A stretch of 60,000 nucleotides of DNA from Cryptomeria japonica (lineage: Eukaryota; Streptophyta; Pinopsida; Cupressales; Cupressaceae): contig NC_081409.1 of the NCBI RefSeq assembly GCF_030272615.1, forward strand, positions 470,762,573 to 470,822,572, in the 5' to 3' direction. The position numbers and the translations under genes are program-made. The notes below the pieces were generated by a model, which saw only the letters and a program-made list of their open reading frames with translations, made no database searches and was not told the origin of the DNA. Numbering within the stretch: the stretch's first letter is position 1; every line of letters starts with the position of its first letter. Positions 1-12,863 of the stretch are shown piece by piece.

Positions 1-199
1 AATTAACAAAGAGCATCCAGAAACTAGACCAACAACATACTCAACCCAAACAGTCAATTAGTAGAGCTAGGTCCATCTTTTTTCTTATTAAGATTATCAA
101 CAAAATGTTTAACATTCCTTCTCAAAGTGTTCACCCTAAAATCAATAAGCTCTTGAAGCCAATCTTTTGAGTACATTTTGATAGGAGTTGCTCGAATAA

Positions 200-720
200 A
201 CAAAGAAGAATTCACCACGACTAGAATTTGGAATCAAGGAACATTGAAGGGGGGGGGGGGTGAATCAGTGTTTTGCATACTTCAACATTATTAACTTGAT
301 TCTTCAACCATCCAATGCAAATCAACCAAAGAAAGATGTAAACACATGAGGCAAACATCCACAACACCTTAACACCAAATTTATACGTGGAAAACCCGGT
401 TAAGGGAAAAACCATGGTGGCAACCTACCCACAATGAGATAATACCCTGTTAGGAGTAAGTGTAAATATTACAATGGGGAATGCACATGCATTTAGGCAC
501 ATTGCCTAGAGCTCACAGCCCAAATTACAAAAAAGGGTTACAACCCGGAAGGCTTATTGCCTTACAAAATGATTACAAAAGATACAAGAAGGTTTGAACT
601 ATTGAACAACATCAACAAATGCCCGAGTATAGTTTCGGTTAAGCACAACACACACGATATTACTCTGCTCTGCTATACTGCTCTGTTATGATATTCTACT
701 ATATTTTGGAGCACAAATCC
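200..720 (-). mobile_element. Ty1/copia-type LTR fragment (U5 side)
   Basis: On the minus strand this stretch carries a motif I associate with the U5 side of many plant copia LTRs: AACCGGGTTTTCCACGTATA (about 376-398), preceded by a CCACCATGGTTTTTCCC run. Further along the minus strand is a C-run (seen as a G-run at 249-260) followed by a TTCAATGTTCC-like stretch, as often lies near the end of such LTRs. Neither LTR boundary nor a target duplication could be fixed. The small ORF crossing it is not coding. Confidence 0.55.
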
Positions 721-1289
721 TTCACTTGCGCACGTGAAACTGTGCACAATCGCTCACAACCATTTCCCACACAACCACCGATACCAAAAATGATCATATC
801 AATCGGTCTTATATATCTGCAACTTCAATTGGGATCTTCATCATGTCGGCCCAAAAACGCATAACACGCAAATGAAACGTGTTACCCAAGTCGGCTCAAT
901 CCGATCCAAAACAATCATGCAGACCAAAACAAATTGTCCACATGCTTCCCACATGTCGGCTCACTAACCTCGAACACACAAACAACCACCAAAATTGATC
1001 TGCAAGATCTTGTGATGCCCCCTTCTAGTTGACATTTGTCAGCTGAGTAGATTAGCCTATCAATGACCCTCGTAGGCTGATGAGGTTGGGTAGAGGGTCC
1101 TCCAGAGTTTGATTCACCATCTTCAGAGCGAGCACTCCAAGTCTGGTTTTCGTTTGAGGTCTCCAGGACTTCGTTTGAGATACTTTCTATTTTTAGCAAT
1201 CCTGCTATTTATAGCCAGTAGGTTGGGCAAGGACAGATTATGGTTTAGTAGTCTCCAGTTCAGACGACAGGCATTTCTGATGAATACTT
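721..1289. other. Intergenic or intronic sequence, nothing recognised
   Basis: No gene, RNA or clear repeat was recognised. The short ORFs on both strands overlap each other and have no recognisable domain. It may be the continuation of one of the flanking LTR remnants. Confidence 0.4.
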
Positions 1290-2280
1290 AGAGAGATATT
1301 AATATTTAATTATTTTAATTAAATATTAAATGGCGAACTTTAACGTTTTAATGTTTTAAAAGTCACTTTAAGTTATAACTTAAGTGAGGGTCTATTTCTC
1401 ATCAAATGGGGCCAGTTTTATATTAAATGGAAAATGATTTATTTTTTGACACTTCAATAGTCGAAAATAAATAATAAAAGTTAAAACATTATTAAAGGCC
1501 AAATTGCACCTTTCTTGGGAATCGTGCCAACCCTAAATGGAGATGATTAAAGAAGATTTTAGGTCTTCTTTCATTATGTTGAGTTTTGGATAATTTTGCT
1601 TTGGAGCTCTGAGAGGAGTTTTGGCCTAGGGTTTCAGCAGAAGATTCTTCTGCAGTGATCAGAGGTATTGGTACAGGAAAACGTGGGATTCTTGTGCAAC
1701 AGCATCAGAGGTTGTGAAATATCAGCTGATCTTGCTCTTTCAGTTGGTTTTATCCAGAAACTAAGATTGGACAGATTGGAAAGGGGTTTATTAATTTTTA
1801 TGCAAAAGATTGATTGCAGCTGCAGAGTCAGAACAGAGGCAGGAATAAGTGTGTGACAGATGGGGGTTTTGTGCATGTACAGCTTGCTGGTCTGCCGTAC
1901 CTTTCTTCCTTGAAAGGGTGCGATTTTTGCTGAGGAGTCGTCCAAAAATTCCGAAACCAATGCCAGAAGGGACACCTTGCCAATGTCTTTCCATTGGGCT
2001 AACATGTGAGTATTTCGGGTCAGTTTAAAATAAATTGCAGCTTGCTGTCATAAAATCTGTGTATGACCAGCAATGGGAAAATAAGGGTTTTAACAGAATA
2101 TACTGGTATTTATCAGTTCTTCTCTAGCTTGTTGTTATTTTTATTTAAGTATTAATAAATGATGAACGGATGTAATGAGGGTTTGATCAGTGTTGTTGAA
2201 TATAAATTGATTTCCAGCAAATACCATTAGTTGCTTTTTGTGCTTAAGATTGTCAAAATTCTATTTGCTGTCATTATTTG
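1290..2280 (+). mobile_element. Probable degenerate LTR-derived sequence
   Basis: The composition resembles the other LTRs here: an AT-rich U3-like part with AAGTCACTTTAAGTTATAACTTAAGT, then a part with repeated CAGCAGAAG/TTCTGCAG and ATCAGAGGT pieces similar in style to the U5-like part near 12.0-12.4 kb. No terminal TG...CA pair and no target duplication were found, so this is a weak call based on resemblance. Confidence 0.3.
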
Positions 2281-4674
2281 CAAAGAACATACTTGAAACG
2301 CAACAGGTTTAGCAAAACGTTAGTTGTCTCGGTTGAGGGCCTTTTGAGGTTCTTACTGATCCGCACAATGAATCTTCATACGTTACTGCTAAAGAACACT
2401 GTTCTACTCAAAAACCTGTCTACCGAATCTTCCAATTTACACAAGACTCATCACCGAAGGCCACAAACCTGGAATAAGGTAATTTACACATCCACAATGC
2501 TTCTCTGAGATCTGCAACACAAAATACTCAACACAAAAGATCCGCTGACCATAACATTGTACACTCTGCCGGATGTCCTGTCTATCCCACCGGAGCTCAA
2601 TCAATCTTCCTGTATGAATGAATTATGAACTGCAGATGACATATCTAACATTAGTTGCCATCAATGACAACATCTGAACATCAATGCAGTGTCTCTTGCC
2701 AACATAACCATCTTCAATAGTAGCATCAACAATATTATTAAGATCAACAACATTAGGAACAATACCGATAGTTGGGGAGGAGGCACTAGGAGGAGAATGC
2801 ACTAAAGGACGGAGAACCTTATTCTTAACTGCATCATCCAGATTTCTTGGTTCAAATGGAGCTCAAGTATCATTGTCATCCACTAGAATATTAGTTTCTT
2901 TATTCTGCCAAACATCCTTGAGAGAGAAGGATCCTTGTGCTCAAAAGAATAAACAGATTTGTAATGTTAGGGTCCTCGCTATCAATAATCATAATATCAT
3001 TTTAATGATGCCAATTATCATTGTCAAAGGAGAAATCATTAGAATTGATTTCTTTATGAGAGTTGAGGATAACAAGAGCTTGGGGATTGCCACCTATAAA
3101 CTTGTTTATGTCATCTTTTGTTTTATGACAGTGTGAAGCCACATTGTTGACTACACAAAAATTGTGACTTTTTTTGAAAACCTATTGAGCAAATGATTCT
3201 TTTCTTGAAAAACCTCATTATTTCTAGCAACCATAAAAAACCAAAGAATGTCAATTTGTTAGGGTTTATGCAGACCATAGCAATAAACACGCCACATACC
3301 AACACAATTGACATAACCAGCCACAACTTAGCAGAAGTTTTACAGGATGAGAAGAACTAACAATTTTCCCAAATAAGATATTAAACCAACTTATGGGTTC
3401 CTTTGCATTGTGTCCTCGACTAGTTATTGCTTCATGTCTTTGAAGAGGTAAGTAATTGAAGGTCTATGGGAGGAACTTTCTTGTGATTGCATCTAGTCAC
3501 ATATGTCCTTATGGCCTTCAACTAGTTCTTAGTGTATTTCTCTTAGGATCCCTTGGATCTCCTCTTGAAGCACACCTCCTAAGCATTGTTTAGAACCTAT
3601 TAAACATAGAGGTTCATGCGTCATTTGGAATTTGGAATTATTCATATCCTCCACGAAGCTATCTATCAAGAGAAAATTCCTTATGTTCTTAAACCATGAA
3701 GTTAGTACTATAACGTGGAACAACATCTCATTTAAATATTCACCTATTATTGTTGGTGATTCACCTGGCTTAATTTTTGGCTGTTGCTTTGCCATGATGT
3801 GTTGCTTCTTACGTCTCATAGCAATGTTGAATGTGGCACTCATGGAGTAGAAGCATCCTACTCCATATTCGTTATCATTGATTTGTTAACCAAGTTAATT
3901 AGTGTTTGGGTGATCCACATAGAACACAAAAGGTTTCACTAGGAGGTAACTTTGGAATTCTAGATAGCATATACCTTCACCATTGTCTCTCCTCACATAA
4001 TACCATAGTTTATCTTGGCTAGAGTCATCAATCTACTTGAAGAATAAATTGGGCTATGTTCCACCAAGTTTATAGGATAAGGATGGCAAGGGATTAGGGG
4101 ACAAATTTTCAGCATGACTCTAGGAGCCTTGTTGTAGGGCGACAACAAGGGATGATATTTAAAAAATGGGGAACATAAAAAGTATAGGAAATTTCAAATA
4201 TTCATGTGATAAGGCATCCATCAATTATTAAACAATAGAGCTGAATTGAGAATTCAATGTCTAATCATTTGAGTTTTCATTATCATCATGTATATTCAAC
4301 AAAATGAAAATGTCAAAAGGTTGCAACTACAAAATGATAAAATGTAGACAACTAGATTTGTTGTGTGCCTTTGCCTCATCTTTGCCTAATTCTAAATCTA
4401 ACTAAGATTTTGAATATGAGTTGCAGCCAATAAGAGGGATGGTCTCATCCAACAAAACCCCAATCAATCCCTTTTGTGGGCCCTTGATTTGTTTGGCATC
4501 TTTGGGATTAACATCCCATTGTGCAGTTGAAGTATGCCAATCTTAGAGTGGCAAGGCACTATGCATGGTCACTAACTTCTCCACTTGTTGAGAGGTAAGC
4601 CTATTCCTATTGACTGATTGAATCAAGCTACATGAAGATTGATTCCTCCTTCCAAGAGAGGAATTTGTTGAATA
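2281..4674. other. No gene recognised; decayed repeat likely
   Basis: I see no coding region with a recognisable domain. The longest minus-strand reading frame (3529-3843, 104 codons) has ordinary composition and no motif I know. It could be a transposon relic, but I cannot assign it. Confidence 0.4.
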
Positions 4675-5702
4675 TGTTGTCATTGATGTCAAAGGTTGAT
4701 GATCAAGGTTGTCTAGCAATTAATTGGTTGAGCTACCTGGTTGTCTGGTTGAGCTACTTGGCTGTGTGGTTGTCAGCTTGAGCTGGCTACTTGTCCAAGA
4801 CACCTACTTGCTGTCAGTTTCTCTTGCCAAGTCAGCTCATTTGCCACATCATAGTTTGAAGGTGGATTCTTCAAGGCAAGCTGGTTAAAATAGGCATGAC
4901 TACCTTATTTATGGCAGCGACTGTCTTTGGCATATGGCGGCCAGATTTATTATGCCTTCTTTCCATATATTCTCGTTTTCTGAATGGCATTAGAAATCAA
5001 AGCCTAGCGGTTGTGGTTTCATTAATTTATTTTCTATATTAGGTGCGGTGGCTTTGGTAACATCTTTTCGTGTTCAGCAGATTATGGGTTGTGTTTCAAA
5101 AAGGAGTCGTGATTCTTTCTGAGTGCTTTATAAAACACTGACCTTTATTAGGTGAAATAAATGTGTCATCGGGATTTTCTTTCATTAGCGTTGTGGGCTG
5201 TGAGACTTTTGTCACAAGTCTTCGTGGTTTCTTTTTTTGGCATTATTTTTGAGTTGGGTATGCTCATGCTATATGATATACATGCATCATGCGAACCATG
5301 AATATACGGAGTATACAATCAAGTGAAATAAAAAAGGTGCGTAGGATATGTTTGTGCTGAGAGCAATACAAAGAAGGATTGAGCATTGTTTCTAAGAAGT
5401 CTAGCATTACTTTTCAGAATGAGGAGCTTATTTTGAGAGATATTTAATGGAGCTGCTTTTTCTGAGTATAAAAGGACTGGAGTAGGTGCTTCAGCAGTTT
5501 GGAGTTGGTGCTCACTTTTGTAATTTGGGTTGGTGCCTATTTGTTAATGAAAGCTATTGTGTGTCATCCATGTGAAATCTGGTGTTTGCATCTTGATGTT
5601 TGTTCTCTCTATGTTTTATCTAGTTTTGTGCATTTAAAAGTTTAAAATGGTGATTCAATTACCCCCACCCCCCCGTATTTTCTGTATGCTTTTTAGAACA
5701 GA
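4675..5702 (+). mobile_element. LTR-like sequence of a copia-type element
   Basis: It begins TGTTGTCATTGATGTCAAAG, a start I recognise from plant copia LTRs. About 790 bp in is a TATA-like box (TATAAAAGG, 5467-5475), followed by a U5-like part ending in a C-run (CCCCCACCCCCCC, near 5660-5673) and TTAGAACA. The right end is a guess. No matching 5-bp duplication was found (left flank GAATA, right flank GACAG), so it is probably truncated. Confidence 0.45.
5467..5475 (+). promoter_or_regulatory. TATA-like box of the LTR at 4675
   Basis: TATAAAAGG sits in a GC-richer context and at a distance from the TGTTG start that fits an LTR U3/R boundary. Function is inferred from position only. Confidence 0.4.
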
Positions 5703-6966
5703 CAGTTTGTGAAAGCAGACAAGTGGCAAACATCATCAACTCTAGGCATCCTCTCCATGCGATTTCCACCATCAATTTGAGCTAATGTAGGCTACTTTGG
5801 CCTTGCCTTTGCTAAATGTTGGACCCCAAAGATTTATAAAGTCAAGCCATTGCATTTGAAAATTTGAAGTAAACTTGACTTCTTATTGTTGTACATCTTT
5901 GTACATCTTTTGAAGGTCTTTCAAAAGCCCTTCTTTGACCTTTTCATCAATAAGAGGCACACTCCCAAGCCTTGTTGCATATCATTTGAGATTTAGAGCA
6001 TAAGCTGGCATTTGAAGTGGGGTGTTCATAGTGTTCTAGTATTACATCACAATTTTCCTAATATGCTCCTACAATCCCAAATTAGGATCCCTACCATGAA
6101 TTACTTGTTTGATTTACCCAAGCTTGTTGTCAAATGTCTTGTGAATCTCTCCAAGATTAAGAAAGTTTGTATCGACACATCTAATGAATTACACAATAGG
6201 TGAGATGAAGAAACAAACATATTTGCAATAAAAAATTTCGTAAAAGAACAAGACTCAAATGACACAGAGTGAATGCTATTACGAAATCTGAAGACAGATT
6301 ACAAGTTATAACCATTATTAATTGATATTTAATAAATTAATAATAGAATTATACGTTTCTTGTTTCATTGTCGACCACCAATCATAAATGATATTTTCTT
6401 CACATTTTTTCCCTTGAGTAGTGTTCACCTCTGCTCATTTACCCGACTCTACATTTACCATCGTTAATTGTAAAGGCTCGTGCACACCAAGCATACATAT
6501 ATATTTTGCCACTACTCTTTTCATTCCAATTGATCTTCTTTATATCTTTCAATACATTTTTCAATGTGTCAACACAACATGGGGATCCAAAAATGTGCTT
6601 TTAAGCATTCTCCACCATCCTTCAAAATCATACATTGGAAGCTTGCATCGTTTTGCTTCACTAGACAATCAATAGCTCTAAATTAAGAGTCAACTGCACA
6701 TGTGACTATGATATTGATGAGTGGCTAATGTTTAATGTTGGTCAACCCATTCATGATAATAAAGCAGCCTATTCTTAGCTTGGCGTGCCTCTTGTCTTCA
6801 TGTGCATAGTGATAATAGAGATCCTTCTCCCCTTTAAGTCTCTAAATCCATGGTTTGGCTAGGCAATGGCATACTAATTTGCATGGTATGTATGGATGCA
6901 GCTTATTTCTTGCCTCACCCTACATGTATAACCTATTCAGCTCAGCTTTCAGAGCTAATATAATAA
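5703..6966. other. No gene recognised
   Basis: Non-coding, AT-rich DNA with only short unrelated reading frames. It forms the left flank of LTR-B, and its last five bases are the CCACC target duplication. Confidence 0.4.
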
Positions 6967-6971
6967 CCACC
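6967..6971. repeat. Target-site duplication of LTR-B, left (CCACC)
   Basis: CCACC directly before the left edge matches CCACC directly after the right edge. Confidence 0.75.
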
Positions 6972-7780
6972 TGTTGGTGTGTTTTTTATGCATGTGCAAC
7001 TCATAATAAAATACCCTGAGATATCCTATTCTTTCTTGATCAAAATCTTCTATGTGCTAAACAGATGGACTGTGTGATCACAAAGACGACTCCAAGGTTC
7101 AAGATTCATGCGGATAGTCTCAGTTGGTTCGTTGTGATATGCTGGTAATCTCAAGGGGGACTTACACAATTGTCCTAGGAGTTAATCAATCGAAAGATTT
7201 TACTGATTTTTGACCTTTTTTTTTGGAATGATTTTCGATAAGTTCTAGTTCTACTTCTATTCGGATTTAAAAAAAAAAGGCAAAAGATGAGGGTTGAGGA
7301 AGATAATTCTAACCCTAAGCTAATCCTATGAACTTGGGAGATGGAAATTGCGAATGAGAAGTCAAAACCAATTCCTGTTTTGCCAAATTCAACAACTACA
7401 CAAGAACGGTGCAATCTTCTAAGGAAATCAAAAGGTTTTCATATCACTTATATTCACCAACATCTTGAACAATGAATAAAGCAATAGAAGTTAAATTTCA
7501 TTTACTGGTTCAGGCTAACTTTGCACGATAACTGAAAATCATCCAATTATCGAAAGTATGAACACATTATTTCACATTGAGCAATTCCTATCAAATCCTT
7601 CATTCAATCTATCAACTTGAAAATGAAATCTATTCTATTGAGAGCCGAGAGACCATGCTAACTTGCAAAAGTAGACAAAATTCACCAACAATTAAACAAT
7701 GAATAATGTCTTAGCACTTAGGATGTATTATTACAACAATTTCACAGAAATCTCTCTCTTTACAAATGAGAGGAGGAGGG

Positions 7781-7788
7781 TTTATATA
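7781..7788 (-). promoter_or_regulatory. Main TATA box of LTR-B
   Basis: The minus strand reads GTCTATATAAACCCTCC. The preceding 90 bp match the corresponding block of LTR-A (an AACCCTAATTAGG-like start, then a CCATTGATCTT core). By position it would divide a long U3 from an R-U5 of about 810 bp, about the same as in LTR-A. Confidence 0.6.
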
Positions 7789-7994
7789 GACACCCCATTA
7801 CAAAGCAGTGGCCTAGATCGATCCAAGATCAATGGTCAAGATTAAACACAAAACCTAATTAGGGCAAACTAGCAGAGTTATCCAAATTGGACCAACGAGA
7901 AAATTACAATGCTTGGATAACCAATGAGAAAATAGGAGCCATTTAATATCTTCCACTTGTTGAGTTTGGTTCATTGCACCTGGACATGTTTGAG

Positions 7995-8338
7995 TTGGAA
8001 CCCTTGGATTGGCTGATTGATGACTCAGATGCCACTTCAGCTTGCCTTGCAGATTTGATTCCCCATCATAAAGAATTGTTGATACCTTAGGCAAGATCTT
8101 TTGGATAATCAAGTTCTTAACTTTGATTAAAACTATCTTCCTTCCCTAATCATGAAATTCCTTGCCTTGGAACCCTTGGATTGGTTGATTGATGACTCAG
8201 ATGCCACTTCAGCTTGCCTTGCAGATTTGATTCCCCATCATAAAGAATTGTTGATACCTTAGGCAAGATCTTTTGGATAATCAAGTTCTTAACTTTGATT
8301 AAAACTATCTTCCTTCCTTGATCATGAAATTCCTTGCC
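7995..8338. repeat. 172-bp tandem duplication, two copies
   Basis: A unit beginning TTGGAACCCTTGGATTGG at 7995 starts again at 8167, and the two copies differ at only a few bases. A third start (TTGGACTTGG) follows at about 8338 but diverges at once. It lies inside LTR-B, between the two TATA-like boxes, and looks recent. The overlapping reading frames are shadows of this duplication. Confidence 0.85.
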
Positions 8339-9345
8339 TTGGACTTGGATTCCCAGGTGGAGTTCTTGACTTCATGTTGCAACGTTCAATATTACTTCCT
8401 TGTATTGACCCCTACTCTTGGATTTCTGAAGAAACTCAAAATGATTAGAACATTTTCTTCGTTCTCATTGCATCTTGAACCTATCACTCCTTGGTGTGGA
8501 ATCTTTTGTGTTTTGAATTTTCAAAAGAAGTTGTAGAGCCTTTCATCCTTGGATGACTTGATCTTCTTGAATGTCTTGATGAAGTGTAAGTCCTTTGTTC
8601 TTTTCATCTTTGGATTCCAGCTTGAAGCATGAGTGTTGTTCTTCCATGTATTGTGGAATCATCTTTCCAACCAGTTCCTTGTTTCATCGGCACCTTTCTG
8701 GAAATTCCCTCCTTGAGCTGACATCTATTGGCTGTAAAATTTTAAAAAATTCCAAGTTAGAACAAGGTAGCTTGATATTTACTTAAGGAATTTCGAAGGA
8801 TAATTCTGATTTTTCTCATGAATTCTTACAGTCAGACCCAAAATCAGACTAAGTTAAGTCTGAAAATGAAAATCAGAGTTAGAGAAACTTTGTAAATTAT
8901 GGAATTAAGTCTGATTATGAATCTTAGGAATGAAAATCAGACTTTGAAACATTCTGAAAACCAAAATCAGACTTCGAAAATTCTTGAAATTGTGATCTCT
9001 GACTTCAACATTGAAAAAGCACAAAAAACAATATGGTTCTTTGATGAAATTCGAAAAATATGTGCAAGAATTCCATGTGCAGGTCTGAGAATCAGAAAAT
9101 CAGACAGAGTTGAATTTTGAAGAGTTGGAATTTCGAAAATCTGCTTTGAAAAATGTATCTAGACCTGTAAATCTTGATGAAAATTTTCCAAATTGCCTTC
9201 AATTGTCTGAATTTCTCCTTGAAATCATTTTGAACCCGCAATTTCACCTTAAATTCGCTTAATTTTTTTGGAAAAGATGCTTGGAAGCGTTCGAATTTCC
9301 AAGCCTAAGAAGAAAGTTGTGAATAGTGATTTGCCAAAGCCTATG

Positions 9346-9353
9346 TTTATAAG
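9346..9353 (-). promoter_or_regulatory. Second TATA-like box inside LTR-B
   Basis: The minus strand reads CTCCTTATAAACATAGG, placed after the array as the CTATATAG box at 49070 is in LTR-A. In LTR-A that box lies upstream of the long ORF; here no ORF remains downstream. Confidence 0.4.
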
Positions 9354-9827
9354 GAGTTTGAATTCCTCTTGCCTTGTTTCTTTTTGTCGTGTTTTAAAGA
9401 GTTTTAACACTTATTGGAAATTCCTCTTTTCCTTCTCTTAGGCAAACTCTTGCTTTAATTAGCTTTTCATCTTAGGCGAATTCTCCTTGCTTTATTTGTT
9501 TTTTTTCCCTTTCCTTTCAATCACTTTGCCAAATTCACATGACTTGGGCGAATTCTTACTTTTCCTTTTTGCTTTAATCCATTTCCACTTTGTCCAAAAT
9601 TTCCAAATTTTTTCTCAAGTTGGGCAAATTTTCTCTTGTGTTCTATTTCTTTTTGCTTTGATTCAACTTACCACCTTTCCTTCATGCTTGAGTTAATTTT
9701 TGCTTTATTTACTTTTTGTCAATGCTTAGGCGAATTCTTTTCCTTGTTTTTATTGTTTTTTCCTTTTCCCAATACTTTGCCAAATCCAAATCCCTTTTGC
9801 TTTATTCAAACTTTATTCATGTCTACC

Positions 9828-10385
9828 AAGGGTGGACTTTGTGACAGTTTAGGGAACTTTTTACATGAGGTAGGGCAGACTTTGCACATGTCTAAGGAAG
9901 TTTACCACCTTGAGGGCGGACTTTGCAAGTTGATAGGAAGATTCCAATCATGCCATGATGGACTTCACACTGAGATTGGGAAACTCTATCATGCCAAAAT
10001 ACACAGCCATTTTCTGATTTTTCTATCAAAGTGCTCACCCTTCCTAGGGTGGACTTGCTAGGTGCTTTGGAAACATGTCCTACTTAACCAAAATTTCCAA
10101 CTTTTCTTCTTCCAAGCACCAACACTTAAAACACTTTTTAACACCTTCCTAGGGCGGACTTTGCATGTTCTTACGTATAACTGCCAACCTAGAGAGGTTG
10201 GACTTTGCATGAGGCCATGTAAGATTCCACTATTCTAAGGCGGAGTTTGCATGAGGTTAGGGAAGTTTTCTACAAGGCATGGGCGAACTTTGCATGAGCA
10301 CAAGTATAATTCACCATAGATAGGGCCGACTTTGCAAGGTCACGTAGGATTTCACTTCCCATGGGTGGACTTTGCATAGTGCCAT
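9828..10385. repeat. Array of a ~42-bp unit with GGGCGGACTTTGCATG core
   Basis: About eleven imperfect copies of a core close to GGGCGGACTTTGCATG start near 9829, 9872, 9912, 9955, 10045, 10151, 10194, 10237, 10280, 10321 and 10361. Neighbouring cores are 40-43 bp apart except for two gaps where copies have decayed. It sits between the head and the second TATA box, the same place as the 166-bp array of LTR-A. Short reading frames crossing it are not genes. Confidence 0.8.
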
Positions 10386-11018
10386 GCAATGTTTCACATG
10401 CCATGATCTTCAACTGAAAATTTTCCTCCTTCCAGGCGACTTCCATGATTTGAACAAGGAATTTCTTGATTTTGATTTCAGACTTAGCCATTTCTTCTAG
10501 ATCTTCAACTTAGCTTTTTAGGAATACATCTTCTGGATTCAAAAACTATTTCACAATTGGTACATTCTGGATGAATTTTTCTGACTTGACGCTTCTCCTA
10601 AACTTGAAACAATCTGAGACCTCAAAAAAGAAAAAAAACAACTTTCTATTTTTAGAAAAAAAGCAGGCCAAAAAAGCAAGTTCCCGGATTGGCCCCAAAA
10701 TGCCCAAAAAAACTTTCTAAATTTAGAAAAAAGCAAAAAAAAGCAAAATTCCCTAAAAAAACAGGTTGTTAGAATTGACCCCAGGAAATTGATTTTACTC
10801 CTTCGACCTATTCGGGCACATCTGTAGCATCAAAACATCCTTTCGACTGTTGCTTCACCTTTTTGACTTTGATGACTCCTCTTAATTTCACAAAACCTGA
10901 CTCATTTGCAGAGGCAAGAAATTGAAGACAAAACCCTAAGGCGCCAAAACACTACCCTAAAAAACAAAAACAAAGGGGTCCCCTTTGCAATGGGGCGATG
11001 TGTGAAAATGTCACAACA

Positions 11019-11023
11019 CCACC
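11019..11023. repeat. Target-site duplication of LTR-B, right (CCACC)
   Basis: Matches 6967-6971 exactly. Five bp is the size expected of LTR-retrotransposon integrases. Confidence 0.75.
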
Positions 11024-11617
11024 CTCAAACCAAAGCAACTCTTTAAACCGATTTCTTGCAACTTTCACCAGTAATGAAACAAGACATTTCATCAAAAAGT
11101 TTTCTTGTAACCAAGTTCAAAGATAATTTTGATATAATTTTTTTTGTCCACAAGTCATAAACAAAGTCTCAATCTCAAACGCTGATGACATTTTGTCTAA
11201 TTCAATTATTGAAAATTGTCTATTTAATATTATCTGATGAGTACATAAGCTGCTGTGACATAATGTTAAATACAATAATAAATTGCAGTGCTTATATTTA
11301 TCAACAAAATTGTGGACATAATCATTGCTAACCTTTCTACAGACCTCCAAGAAATCAATCAGCAGCTTCAACTGTTCCCAATCTCATTCTAAATGTTGTA
11401 CAACACCCTTGGCATCATCCAATATTAATTGCAGCAGCTTACTTGGGACTCTGACTTCCTTTTGTCTTGGTGTGGCTGGCTAAAGGAAAGCCTTGTTAAA
11501 ACTTGGAAAGCTAAAATACCCTTTTTTTAATGAAATCGCCCTCCTTGGTTGTATGTGAGGTGTGCGGCCCCCAAACTGTACAGTAGGTAAAAAACAGCTG
11601 CTCTCTTTTGATTGCTG
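11024..11617. other. No gene recognised; right flank of LTR-B
   Basis: Non-coding AT-rich DNA. No domain or RNA was seen. Confidence 0.4.
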
Positions 11618-12430
11618 TGTAATATCCCCTCTCGAACGATGAGACTTGAAAATGAATTTTCCTAGCCTTTACATTCCCGGGGGTTAGGAGAAATTAAAGA
11701 AATAAAGGGAATAAATGAATGATTAAGGATGGAGCCCAAAAAACTTAAGTATTGTGCATAAATATTTTAATTATTCGTTATGACTTAAGTTGGGGCCATT
11801 TTTAAGTTATTATGTTATCTCTCCTAGGCGACCATACTTGGGGGTCATTTAATAATTAATAGAACTTATATTATTTGCCTAAGTTGCTAATGAGGAGTCT
11901 TCTAGAGGCAATCAATGGCTTTTTTGGAGAGCATGAAGTGAATATATAAAGGGGGTCGATGCATTAAGAGAGATCATTCAATCATCTATCGATTATTGTT
12001 TTATGAGCTCTGCAAGTTCTACTTTTTACAGGACGAAACCCCTGTACCTCAGGCTGGACGTAGCCCCAGATCTGTTTTTGGCGATTTTCATAGTGTTTTC
12101 CCACAGTTTGGAGCAGTGATTTCTAGCATTCATCACAATCACTGTATTTGAGAGAGATATTCCCAGCAATCGCAGGTTATTAAACATAGCTCTTGGCTGT
12201 CTGCAATTCACAGTCTGATCACTATTTCGGTATTTCCAGTTCGCTGCTAGCACAAATCAGACATCATCAGCATCAGCAAATCATATGGTGATAACCATTC
12301 TCAGCGCCTCATTTTTATCAGCACACATCAGGGATTTGTAACCAGATTTTGGAGAGATATTTGGTATGCCATGTGCTTAATACTTTGTATTGATTAATCA
12401 TAGGTATTTAATGCAGCCTCTGGTTACAGT
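11618..12430 (+). mobile_element. LTR remnant starting TGTAATATCCCC
   Basis: It starts TGTAATATCCCC, one base from the TGTAATGTCCCC start of the solo LTR at 28791. A TATA-like box (AATATATAAAGG, about 11940-11951) lies 325 bp in, followed by U5-like sequence. The 3' end is not defined, and a second LTR start points back at it from 13701. Confidence 0.5.
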
Positions 12431-12863
12431 ATTTATTTAATGGAAATTGTATTAGACAATCCTTGTTGCATGTCCCTAGACATAACAGCGAACTGTCTGT
12501 AATTTGAAAGAATTTCATGAATAAATTATCTTTTGGTTTGGCTTCTCGTTTACATCTGTAACTATAAAAAAATCTCCAGCAAGAATATTTCATGCTGACT
12601 GCTGAGATGGCATTTAAAATGAACTCCACAAAAATATGTGCTAGAACATTCATAAACTCTAAAGTCCACAACAAGTTTCAAAGCCTTTTGAGGAGACTTG
12701 GAGATGGTATGACCTCTTGGGAGGTATGGCTGGTTATATTCCCAGCTGCAAATTATTATATTTTTTTAAGTTTCAGTTGCACACGTTTCACTTATTATTT
12801 TCTGCTCTTTCACTTTGCACCTACAACACAGTAATTTTTTTTTGATGCATATCTGATTGGCGC

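Larger units (their letters stand above)
6972..11018 (-). mobile_element. LTR-B: 4.05-kb LTR-like unit, probable giant solo LTR
   Basis: Read on the minus strand it starts TGTTGTGAC and continues CACACATCGCCCCATTG (right edge at 11018). It ends CACACCAACA (left edge at 6972), so it has TG...CA termini. The flanks are CCACC at 6967-6971 and CCACC at 11019-11023, a perfect 5-bp target duplication. The head, the block around the TATA box near 7785 and the last 70 bp align by eye with LTR-A (46179-53847). The middle differs: a roughly 42-bp array and no long ORF. With no second copy of the head and no internal primer-binding site, a solo LTR is the simplest reading. An unknown element class with unlike ends is the alternative. 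Confidence 0.75.

Noticed and set aside
3529-3843. Protein-coding gene on the minus strand
   Set aside because: No domain, no splice context and no related copy in the window.
4675-5702. Bounded solo LTR
   Set aside because: The left end is convincing, but no matching duplication or certain right end was found, so it is reported only as LTR-like.
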